Positions 53,695-60,740 of a DNA stretch of 64,000 nt are shown one piece after another. Source of the DNA: Pseudomonas sp. Irchel 3A7 (GTDB taxonomy: Bacteria > Pseudomonadota > Gammaproteobacteria > Pseudomonadales > Pseudomonadaceae); the NCBI RefSeq assembly GCF_900187565.1, contig NZ_FYED01000017.1:1-64000 (forward strand). Reading direction: 5' to 3'. The number at the start of each line of letters is the position of its first letter. Position 1 is the first letter of the stretch. The translations under genes were made by a program, and so were the position numbers. Under the pieces are notes generated by a model. The model was not told the origin of the DNA. It did not search any database and saw nothing but the letters and a program-made list of their open reading frames with translations.

Positions 53695-55058
53695 GAGGCC
53701 TCGCCGACAGCCCCGTCAGGCGATCCGGCCTGAGCGCCCGATAGCGGCTGTCGGGCACTGCGCCGACTGCTGAGCGCGAACACCGTCATGGCGATAGCTG
53801 CAATCGCACCGGGCAAGGCAAACGCCATGAAATTCAGTTGCAGCGGCAGGCTGATCCCGAGCAAGGCACCGCCAAGCAACGGACCGACGATCGCGCCGTT
53901 GCGCCCGATACCCGAGGCCCAGCCCAGACCGGTGGATCGAATGGTCATGGAATAGAACTGCGCAGCGCAGGCGTACAGCAGAATCTGCGAGCCGATGGTA
54001 GTGGCGCCGGCAATGGCGATCAGCACGTACAACACCGGCATCGGGCTGTTGAAGCCCAGCAATGTGATCGAAACGGCCGCCAGGGCGAAGAACACCGACA
54101 GCACGCGCGGCAAATTGAGCTTGTCACCCAGTACGCCACCACCGACTGCACCGAAGATCGCGCCGAAGTTCAATACCAGCAGGAACGACAGGCTCGAGCC
54201 CAGGCTATACCCGGCGTTGGCCATCAGTTTCGGCAGCCAGGAACTCAAGGCGTAGACCATCAACAGGCAGCAGAAAAATGCCAGCCACAGCATCAGTGTG
54301 CGCAATGCGCGCCCCTCACGGAACAACTGCAACACGGGGGTGCCGGTGCCCTTCACTTCGCTCATATGCAGTTGATCATTGGTCTGTGCGACGTAGGACG
54401 GGTCAACGCGCTGGAGAATGCTGCGCGCGTCGTCATTGCGCCCCTGGCGCAGCATGAAACCCACGGATTCGGGCAGGAAGTACATGATCAGCGGCAACAA
54501 CACTAGCGGCAGCACCGCCACGTAAAACACTGACTGCCAACCGAAACTGGGGATCAATACGATGCCCAGCCCTGCCGAGAGCATGCCGCCCACCGAATAG
54601 CCGCTGAACATGATCGCCACCAGCGTGCTGCGGATTTTCTTCGGCGCGTATTCATTCATCAGCGCCACAACGTTGGGCATCACGCCGCCTATGCCCAGGC
54701 CGGCAATGAAGCGGCAAATACCGAACTCAGTGGGGTTTCTGGCGAAACCGTTGAGCACGGTGAAACCGCTGAAGAGGATCACGCAGATCGTGATGGCTTT
54801 CTTGCGGCCGATCCTGTCCGACAGCGGGCCGAAGAACAGTGCACCGAACATCATCCCGAACAGCGCATAGCTGCCCAGTGCGCCGGCTTGCAGGGGACTG
54901 AGCCCCCACTCCTTCATCAACATCGGCAACACAACGCCGTAGATCACCAGATCGTAACCGTCGAAGATGATGATCAGGGCACACCAGAACAGCACCATCC
55001 AGTGGAAGCGGTTGAATCGAGCGTTGTCGATAACCTCATGTACGTCGATTTTGCGCAT
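53691..55058 (-). CDS. benK: Aromatic acid:H+ symporter BenK-like (MFS)
   Basis: A 455-residue major facilitator of the AAHS family, 12 helices, with the signature D-x-x-GRRK variant GPLSDRIGRKKAITI after helix 2 and FDGYDLVIYGVVLP in helix 1 (the AAHS DGxD motif). The substrate is probably benzoate given benE next door, but 4-hydroxybenzoate or another aromatic acid cannot be excluded. No benABCD, cat or pca genes are here. Confidence 0.88.
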   Translation of the reverse strand: MRKIDVHEVIDNARFNRFHWMVLFWCALIIIFDGYDLVIYGVVLPMLMKEWGLSPLQAGALGSYALFGMMFGALFFGPLSDRIGRKKAITICVILFSGFTVLNGFARNPTEFGICRFIAGLGIGGVMPNVVALMNEYAPKKIRSTLVAIMFSGYSVGGMLSAGLGIVLIPSFGWQSVFYVAVLPLVLLPLIMYFLPESVGFMLRQGRNDDARSILQRVDPSYVAQTNDQLHMSEVKGTGTPVLQLFREGRALRTLMLWLAFFCCLLMVYALSSWLPKLMANAGYSLGSSLSFLLVLNFGAIFGAVGGGVLGDKLNLPRVLSVFFALAAVSITLLGFNSPMPVLYVLIAIAGATTIGSQILLYACAAQFYSMTIRSTGLGWASGIGRNGAIVGPLLGGALLGISLPLQLNFMAFALPGAIAAIAMTVFALSSRRSARQPLSGAQAGSPDGAVGEAS

Positions 55059-55067
55059 GGCATTGAT

Positions 55068-55085
55068 CTCTTGTTGTTGTTTTTT
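55068..55085 (-). promoter_or_regulatory. Hfq/Crc (CA-type) motif at the benK start
   Basis: Minus strand AAAAAACAACAACAAGAG is a near-ideal AAnAAnAA run overlapping the ribosome site, about 10 bases before the ATG at 55058. benK-type genes are known Crc targets in P. putida. Confidence 0.8.
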
Positions 55086-55299
55086 CAGAGCGTCGGCAAT
55101 ACGGCTGACGTCCGTACAGCCGATGGTAGAGGCGCCAGGAGCAGGTCAATATCCGCAAAGCGCAGATCGCTATCCGTTTTGTGCAACGGCGAAATCAGGT
55201 GTTGGGAGCGGGGACGCAGCGTGCGTGTCGCACAAGAATTTGCACCTGCGCGATAAACTGTCTTCTTTGCGATCGCATTTGAACGCTAAGCTTGGGCCT

Positions 55300-55926
55300 A
55301 TGGATGACTCAGATTACTTACGCCTGCTGACCATCGCGGCCGAGCAAGCCAACGCTTTCCTGTCCAATGCCCGCAAATGGGAGCGTGAGCGTTGGGTGTG
55401 CCAGCGCCTGCTGCAAGGCTTGAACATTCCTTATCGCGCCGACGAGTTTGCCCCGGCCGGGGAGCCGCCGGACGTGTTGTTTCGCGATGCCAGTTTCGAG
55501 GTGTTTTTCGTCCTCGACGAAGGTCGACGCCTCAACGACGAATGGCGCGATGAATTGCAACGCCGGCGCAGCGCGTTTTCCCTCAGCCAATTGGTACGGC
55601 GCGAAGCCAAGCCCCGGCGTATCCCGGCCAACGAGTTTCTGTTGCGACTGGCGCCGACCCTGCGCAAAAAAGCGCATAACTACAAGGAACGCGGCATGGA
55701 CCTGGGGGAACTGGACATCATCGCCTTCGCCAGCCTCAAGCGCGAAGTGCTGGACCTCAACAGCCATTTCCCTCCGCCCACCGAATACTTGCGCCAGGGC
55801 TGGCGTTCGCTGTCGCTGGTGGGGCCGACCTTCGCCCGCGTGCTGTTCGCACATCCGGATGCACCGGACTTCCTGCGCAGCAACCTGGGGCGCAGCATCG
55901 TGTTCGATGTCGGGATCAGCCTGTGA
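55300..55926 (+). CDS. DUF1780 protein
   Basis: A 208-residue soluble protein (MDDSDYLRLLTIAAEQANAF at the start) of the DUF1780 family, helical and charged, with a putative nuclease-like middle (ASFEVFFVLDEGRRLNDEWR; VRREAKPRRIPANEF). No function is known. The start at 55300 is where family similarity begins; the frame is open far upstream through the benK promoter region. It overlaps the MOSC gene as GTGA. Confidence 0.82.
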   Translation: MDDSDYLRLLTIAAEQANAFLSNARKWERERWVCQRLLQGLNIPYRADEFAPAGEPPDVLFRDASFEVFFVLDEGRRLNDEWRDELQRRRSAFSLSQLVRREAKPRRIPANEFLLRLAPTLRKKAHNYKERGMDLGELDIIAFASLKREVLDLNSHFPPPTEYLRQGWRSLSLVGPTFARVLFAHPDAPDFLRSNLGRSIVFDVGISL

Positions 55927-56450
55927 GTCCACTGCAGGAACTGATTGCCGAAGTGCCACAACAGGGCCGCGTTCGCTGGATAGGTGTACGCCCGCAATCA
56001 CGCTCGTCAATGATCGAACTCGATGCCGTGGAAGCGCGGCTGGAGGCTGGCCTGACCGGCGATCACGCCCGACCCGGCGTGCGCAACGCACGACAAGTCA
56101 CGCTGATTCAGTGGGAACATCTGGCGGTGATCAGTTCGCTGATGGGGCGCCCCGCCGATCAACCGGTCAAGCCTGAAGATTTGCGGCGCAATCTCGTTAT
56201 CAGTGGGATCAATTTATTCAGCCTCAAGGGTCGGCGCTTTCGCATTGGCCAGGCGATTTTCGAAACCACCGGCTGGTGCCAGCCGTGCGCACGACTGGAA
56301 AACAACCTCGGCACCGGGACGTTTCAAGCAATGCGTGGCCATGGCGGAATCACGGCCCGGGTGTTACAAAGTGGCATCATTCGCCTGGACGATACAGTGA
56401 GCGTCGAGCCGATTCCGGACACCGGCTATGCTCCGTTCATCGTTCGTTAA
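55923..56450 (+). CDS. MOSC domain protein
   Basis: A 175-residue stand-alone MOSC domain, as in the C-terminus of molybdenum-cofactor sulfurase and YiiM/YuaD. It has the sulfur-carrier cysteine in TGWCQPCARLENNLG (Cys) and VIKPEDLRRNLVISG-like segments. Probably handles sulfur for a Mo enzyme or N-hydroxylated compounds. Starts at GTG overlapping the DUF1780 stop. No Mo enzyme is adjacent. Confidence 0.87.
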   Translation: MSPLQELIAEVPQQGRVRWIGVRPQSRSSMIELDAVEARLEAGLTGDHARPGVRNARQVTLIQWEHLAVISSLMGRPADQPVKPEDLRRNLVISGINLFSLKGRRFRIGQAIFETTGWCQPCARLENNLGTGTFQAMRGHGGITARVLQSGIIRLDDTVSVEPIPDTGYAPFIVR

Positions 56451-56501
56451 ATCAGTCTGTAGCTTCTAAACATTCAGCAACGTCTACCTGACGAGGCCTT
56501 T

Positions 56502-56675
56502 ATGACCAGCCGCCTGAACCCCGACGACCAGAAGCATGTCGAAGAGTACTTGCAACTGTCCCAGCACCGTGTCGAGCGCCGGCCCTTCCGGCCGTGGATG
56601 CTCCTGGTGCTGGTGTTGGCAGTGACCATTGGTTTGGGCCTGTTGAGCCGATTTATCAGTTACCTGGCGCTATGA
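56502..56675 (+). CDS. DUF3094 small membrane protein
   Basis: A 57-residue protein (MTSRLNPDDQKHVEEYLQLS at the start) with a charged N-terminal half and one C-terminal helix (WMLLVLVLAVTIGLGLL). Matches the small DUF3094 family of pseudomonads. Ribosome site ACGAGG precedes it. Function unknown; possibly co-transcribed with the NDH-2-like gene 60 bp downstream. Confidence 0.85.
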   Translation: MTSRLNPDDQKHVEEYLQLSQHRVERRPFRPWMLLVLVLAVTIGLGLLSRFISYLAL

Positions 56676-56735
56676 GCCGCGTTGCGCTCGCGAGGGTAGC
56701 TGCACAGATTTCTTTTAGCCTTGCGAGATATCCCC

Positions 56736-58034
56736 ATGACTCATCGTATTGTCATCGTTGGCGGCGGCGCCGGCGGTCTGGAGTTGGCTACCCGTCTGGG
56801 TAAGACTCTGGGCAAGCGCGGCACGGCCAGTGTGATGCTGGTCGACGCGAACCTGACCCACATCTGGAAACCTTTGTTGCACGAAGTGGCAGCCGGGTCC
56901 CTGAACTCCTCCGAAGACGAACTCAACTATGTTGCCCAGGCAAAATGGAACCACTTCGAGTTCCAGTTGGGGCGCATGAGCGGGCTCGATCGGGCACAGA
57001 AAAGAATCCAGCTGGCCGCCACCTATGATGAAGCCGGCCTGGAACTGGTGCCGGCGCGGGAAGTGCCTTACGACTCGCTGGTGATTTCCGTGGGCAGCAC
57101 CACCAACGATTTCGGCACCCAGGGCGCAGCACAACATTGCCTGTTCCTCGACACCCGCAAACAGGCTGAGCGTTTCCATCAACAGTTGCTCAATCACTAC
57201 CTGCGCGCCCACGCCGGACAAACCGACAAGGTCGAGCAGATCAGCGTCGCCATCGTCGGCGCCGGTGCCACCGGGGTCGAGCTGGCCGCCGAACTGCACA
57301 ACGCCGCCCATGAACTGGCGGCCTATGGCCTGGACCGGATCAAACCGGAAAACATGCACATTACCCTGATCGAAGCCGGACCACGGGTGCTGCCGGCGCT
57401 GCCGGAACGCATCGGCGGACCTGTGCATAAAACCCTGGAGAAGCTCGGGGTCAACGTCATGACCAACGCGGCGGTCAGCGAAGTGACGGCCGATGCCTTG
57501 ATCACCGCCGATGGCAAAGTGATCAACGCCAGCCTGAAAGTCTGGGCGGCAGGGATTCGCGCACCGGGCTTCCTCAAAGACATCGATGGCCTGGAAACCA
57601 ACCGCATCAACCAGCTGCAAGTGCTGCCGACGCTGCAAACCACCCGCGACGAGAACATCTTCGCCTTCGGTGACTGCGCGGCCTGCCCGCAACCGGGCAG
57701 CGACCGCAATGTGCCGCCACGCGCTCAGGCGGCGCATCAACAGGCGTCGTTGCTGGCCAAATCGTTGAAGCTGCGAATCGAAGGCAAGGCATTGCCGGAG
57801 TACAAGTACACCGACTACGGCTCGCTGATCTCGCTGTCGCGTTTTTCCGCTGTGGGTAACTTGATGGGAAACCTCACGGGCAGCGTGATGCTTGAAGGTT
57901 GGCTGGCGCGGATGTTTTACGTGTCGCTGTACCGTATGCACCAGATGGCGCTGTATGGGCCGTTCCGCACGGCGATGCTGATGCTGGGCAGCAAGATCGG
58001 GCGTGGCACCGAACCGCGGCTCAAACTGCACTGA
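56736..58034 (+). CDS. ndh: Type II NADH dehydrogenase-like FAD oxidoreductase
   Basis: A 432-residue flavoprotein with two dinucleotide-binding folds, GGGAGGLELATRLGKTL (FAD, about residue 10) and VGAGATGVELAAELHN (NAD, about residue 180), and the FAD-ribityl motif IFAFGDCAAC. C-terminal helices (ARMFYVSLYRMHQMALYG) suit membrane attachment. Length and motifs match NDH-2, which feeds NADH electrons to quinone without proton pumping. Start 56736; an upstream in-frame codon at 56721 is less likely. Confidence 0.9.
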   Translation: MTHRIVIVGGGAGGLELATRLGKTLGKRGTASVMLVDANLTHIWKPLLHEVAAGSLNSSEDELNYVAQAKWNHFEFQLGRMSGLDRAQKRIQLAATYDEAGLELVPAREVPYDSLVISVGSTTNDFGTQGAAQHCLFLDTRKQAERFHQQLLNHYLRAHAGQTDKVEQISVAIVGAGATGVELAAELHNAAHELAAYGLDRIKPENMHITLIEAGPRVLPALPERIGGPVHKTLEKLGVNVMTNAAVSEVTADALITADGKVINASLKVWAAGIRAPGFLKDIDGLETNRINQLQVLPTLQTTRDENIFAFGDCAACPQPGSDRNVPPRAQAAHQQASLLAKSLKLRIEGKALPEYKYTDYGSLISLSRFSAVGNLMGNLTGSVMLEGWLARMFYVSLYRMHQMALYGPFRTAMLMLGSKIGRGTEPRLKLH

Positions 58035-58047
58035 TACAAAAAACCTT

Positions 58048-58135
58048 GTGGGAGCGAGCCTGCTCGCGAAAGCGGTACTTCAGACGACATTGATGTCGAC
58101 TGGGCTGGCGCCTTCGCGAGCAGGCTCGCTCCCAC
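58048..58135. repeat. REPIN, 88 bp
   Basis: Perfect outer arms with an inner dyad CGACATTGATGTCG. It sits 13 bp after the ndh stop and 19 bp before the stop of the convergent chemoreceptor gene, filling the gap. Confidence 0.93.
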
Positions 58136-58154
58136 ATTTGTTCATCTGTCGAAT

Positions 58155-59780
58155 TTAAACCCGAAACCGCCGCACCATCCCCTGCAGTGCATTGGCCAGT
58201 TGCGACAGCTCATGGCTCGATGCACTGGTCTGATCGGCCCCGGTGGCGGACCGTACAGACAGATCGCGAATGTTCACCAGGTTACGATCGACCTCCCGCG
58301 CCACTTGCGCCTGTTCTTCGGCCGCGCTGGCGATCACCAGATTTCTCTCGTGAATCTCATGCACGGAAGCCGTGATGGTTTGCAGGGCCTCGCCTGCGCG
58401 CTCGGCCAGGACCAACGTGTTGGCGGCACGGGATGCACTGGCGTTCATGGCATCGAGGGCCTGGCTCGAACCGTTGCGCATGCCTTGCACCATTTGCTCG
58501 ATTTCCTGGGTCGATTGCTGTGTGCGATAAGCCAAGGCACGCACCTCGTCAGCCACCACCGCGAAACCCCGACCGCTCTCCCCGGCTCGTGCCGCTTCGA
58601 TGGCCGCGTTGAGCGCCAGCAAGTTGGTTTGCTCGGCGATGGCGCGAATCACATCCAGCACCTTGCCGATATCCTGGGATTGATTGGCCAGCGATCGCAC
58701 CAACTCTCCGGTACTTTGCACGTCATGGGCCAGTGAACTGATGGCACTGGCCGTTTCGCTGACCCGCTCCTGCCCCAGATGGGCCGACTCGCTGGACTGG
58801 CGGGTGGCGTCGGAGGTGGATACGGCATTGCGCGCGACCTCCTCCACAGCACTGGTCATTTCATTGACCGCCGTGGCCGCCTGCTCAATTTCGTTGTTCT
58901 GTTGTTGCAGGCTCTGGTTGCTATCGAGGGTGACGGCGTTCAACTCATCAGCTGCCGTAGCCAATTGCGTGGCGGAACCGCTGATACCCTGCAAGGTTTC
59001 CCGCAGGTTGCACTGCATAGCCGCCAATGCCTTGAGCAAGCGGCTGACTTCGTCATTGCCATGGGTTTCGATCGGGCGCGTCAGGTCACCCTGAGCCACG
59101 TGTTCTGCGCCAATCACCGCCTCACTGAGCGGACGCACGATGCTGCGGGTCAATAGCATGGCCAGGGCAACCGTCGCCAAGGCGGCGAGGGCGATAAACA
59201 GGCTGACTATCGTGCGCGACGTTTCGTAATGCGCTTTGGATTTCTCGCTCTCGGCCGCGACTTGCTGAGTAAACAGTTGCGCCAGGTCACTGAGTTGCTT
59301 GCCAGACCCATCGACCACGGTTTTCATGTCCACCAGCAACAGCTTGGTCAGTTCGTCGCGACGCCCCTGCTCAGCCAAAGTGAACGATTGGGCAATGCCG
59401 GTGCGGTAGGCGATGAAGGTATTTTTGAATTGGTCGTACAACGCCTTGCCTTCAGCCGTGGTCACCAGTTTGTCGTAAGCGGCGATTTTTTCGCTCAGCT
59501 CCTTGTCCCGGGTGTCCATCTGGCTGCGGTATTGCGCGATATTCTTCGGATCCTGATCCAGGGCCATACGAAGGGAAATGGTGCGAATGCGCAGCATGAT
59601 TTCGCGAATTTCGTCACCGCCGCGAATGCTCGGCAGCCATTGTTTCTCCACCGCCACCTCACTCTCGCGAATGCTCGACATTTGCCCTAGGGCAAAGACC
59701 CCGAGCAGCGCCACGAGCACCGCGATCAAGGCAAAACCCAGCGCGGCACGGGGGGCAATATTCAGCTGACGAAGAAACAT
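58155..59780 (-). CDS. Methyl-accepting chemotaxis protein
   Basis: A 541-residue chemoreceptor: membrane helix 1 (about 10-30), a periplasmic four-helix-bundle sensor domain with DxxxR-type residues, helix 2 (about 190-210), a HAMP domain, and the cytoplasmic signalling hairpin with tip sequence VIRAIAEQTNLLALNAAIEA (E-A-AR-GESGRGFAVVA). Methylation sites Gln/Glu pairs are present in the flanking helices. The ligand is unknown. The true start at 59780 excludes an upstream stretch running into a tRNA gene. Confidence 0.93.
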   Translation of the reverse strand: MFLRQLNIAPRAALGFALIAVLVALLGVFALGQMSSIRESEVAVEKQWLPSIRGGDEIREIMLRIRTISLRMALDQDPKNIAQYRSQMDTRDKELSEKIAAYDKLVTTAEGKALYDQFKNTFIAYRTGIAQSFTLAEQGRRDELTKLLLVDMKTVVDGSGKQLSDLAQLFTQQVAAESEKSKAHYETSRTIVSLFIALAALATVALAMLLTRSIVRPLSEAVIGAEHVAQGDLTRPIETHGNDEVSRLLKALAAMQCNLRETLQGISGSATQLATAADELNAVTLDSNQSLQQQNNEIEQAATAVNEMTSAVEEVARNAVSTSDATRQSSESAHLGQERVSETASAISSLAHDVQSTGELVRSLANQSQDIGKVLDVIRAIAEQTNLLALNAAIEAARAGESGRGFAVVADEVRALAYRTQQSTQEIEQMVQGMRNGSSQALDAMNASASRAANTLVLAERAGEALQTITASVHEIHERNLVIASAAEEQAQVAREVDRNLVNIRDLSVRSATGADQTSASSHELSQLANALQGMVRRFRV

Positions 59781-59885
59781 AACGAGCGCCTTTGTTTTTA
59801 TTGGCTTGAGTGAAGGGCCATGCCCCGACAGCTCGTTATCGGCAAGTTGTACGATGACTTGAAGGGTTGTGCTTTTTCGCAGGCA

Positions 59886-59921
59886 AAAAAAATCCCCGTA
59901 TCTTTCGATACGAGGATTTTT
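59886..59921 (-). terminator. Terminator of the tRNA operon
   Basis: Stem AAAATCCTCGTATC / GATACGGGGATTTT (one mismatch) with a GAAA loop, read on the minus strand and ending in eight T. Just after the last tRNA-Pro. Confidence 0.9.
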
Positions 59922-59925
59922 AATA

Positions 59926-60002
59926 TGGTCGGGGTAAGGGGATTCGAACTCCTGACATCCTGCTCCCAAAGCAGGCGCGCTACCGGACTGCGCTATACCC
60001 CG
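59926..60002 (-). tRNA. tRNA-Pro(TGG), second copy
   Basis: 77 nt on the minus strand: acceptor arm CGGGGTA with TACCCCG, anticodon loop CTTTGGGAG with anticodon TGG, T-loop TTCGAATCC, 3' CCA encoded. Identical to the copy at 60179-60255. Last gene of the tRNA operon. Confidence 0.95.
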
Positions 60003-60097
60003 GTAAAAAAAAGGCACCTTCGAAAGGCGCCTTCTGCGAACAGAGCTTTTGGCGTCTGATCTTAAGATTCGATCCCAGCCTTAACTGGTTTCAAAAA

Positions 60098-60173
60098 TGG
60101 TGGGTCGTGTGGGATTCGAACCTACGACCAATTGGTTAAAAGCCAACTGCTCTACCAACTGAGCTAACGACCC
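60098..60173 (-). tRNA. tRNA-Lys(TTT)
   Basis: 76 nt, minus strand: acceptor GGGTCGT/ACGACCC, anticodon loop CTTTTAA with anticodon TTT, D-loop AGTTGGTAGAGC, encoded CCA. Confidence 0.95.
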
Positions 60174-60178
60174 AAATA

Positions 60179-60255
60179 TGGTCGGGGTAAGGGGATTCGA
60201 ACTCCTGACATCCTGCTCCCAAAGCAGGCGCGCTACCGGACTGCGCTATACCCCG
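60179..60255 (-). tRNA. tRNA-Pro(TGG), first copy
   Basis: 77 nt, identical to the copy at 59926-60002 including a few flanking bases on each side; the two copies start 253 bp apart and flank tRNA-Lys. Confidence 0.95.
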
Positions 60256-60264
60256 GTTTGAAAT

Positions 60265-60340
60265 TGGCTCCGTGACCAGGACTCGAACCTGGGACCCAAT
60301 GATTAACAGTCATTTGCTCTACCGACTGAGCTATCACGGA
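60265..60340 (-). tRNA. tRNA-Asn(GTT)
   Basis: 76 nt, minus strand: acceptor TCCGTGA/TCACGGA, anticodon loop CTGTTAA with anticodon GTT, encoded CCA. First gene after the operon promoter. Confidence 0.95.
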
Positions 60341-60428
60341 ACTACATATTTCAATTTACAACGGTGAAACTTTACTGCGTTCTCTTCGACCCGTTCGCAT
60401 CGCTGCGTTCGTGTGTCTGAGGCGCGCT

Positions 60429-60456
60429 ATTCTACAATCTTAAGCACCTCTGTCAA
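60429..60456 (-). promoter_or_regulatory. Strong sigma-70 promoter of the tRNA operon
   Basis: Minus strand: perfect TTGACA (60451-60456), 16-bp spacer, TAGAAT (60429-60434), followed by the GC-rich discriminator AGCGCGCC. It resembles the promoters at 84-111 and 230-257 and is expected to be under ppGpp/DksA control. Confidence 0.88.
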
Positions 60457-60589
60457 CCCCCTAAATTGCTTTCAAGTTAATGATTTGCAACTTATTTCAG
60501 ATTCCTGCTTGGGGAGCAGAAACCCTACCGGGTGACTTACTGCGGGGCGCACTTTACAAGCCTTTTCCTTTAAGTTCAACAGCCTGGCG

Positions 60590-60616
60590 AAAAAAAGGCC
60601 TCGCAATGCGAGGCCT
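60590..60616 (-). terminator. clpB intrinsic terminator
   Basis: Stem GGCCTCGC/GCGAGGCC with a three-base loop, followed on the minus strand by seven T. It lies beyond the REPIN after clpB, so the REPIN is in the clpB 3' untranslated region. No gene was found in the remainder of 60341-60740. Confidence 0.88.
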
Positions 60617-60636
60617 CCTTTTCAGTCAGAGATTTT

Positions 60637-60734
60637 GTAGGAGCGAGCCTGCTCGCGATGGGCTCAAGAACGCAGCGTTCAGCCAGTGAATACGCGTTCT
60701 CGTTAACGACCATCGCGAGCGAGCTCGCTCCTAC
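60637..60734. repeat. REPIN variant, 98 bp
   Basis: Outer arms GTAGGAGCGAGCCTGCTCGC and GCGAGCGAGCTCGCTCCTAC (GTAGGA ends rather than GTGGGA), with inner CGCGTTCTCGTTAACGACC. The core resembles the element at 32467. It lies 6 bp after the clpB stop. Confidence 0.88.
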
Positions 60735-60740
60735 ATTGGC

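Noticed and set aside
58155..60017. Longer 620-residue version of the chemoreceptor
   Set aside because: The first 79 codons run through a tRNA-Pro gene and the tRNA terminator; the receptor begins at the ATG 59780.
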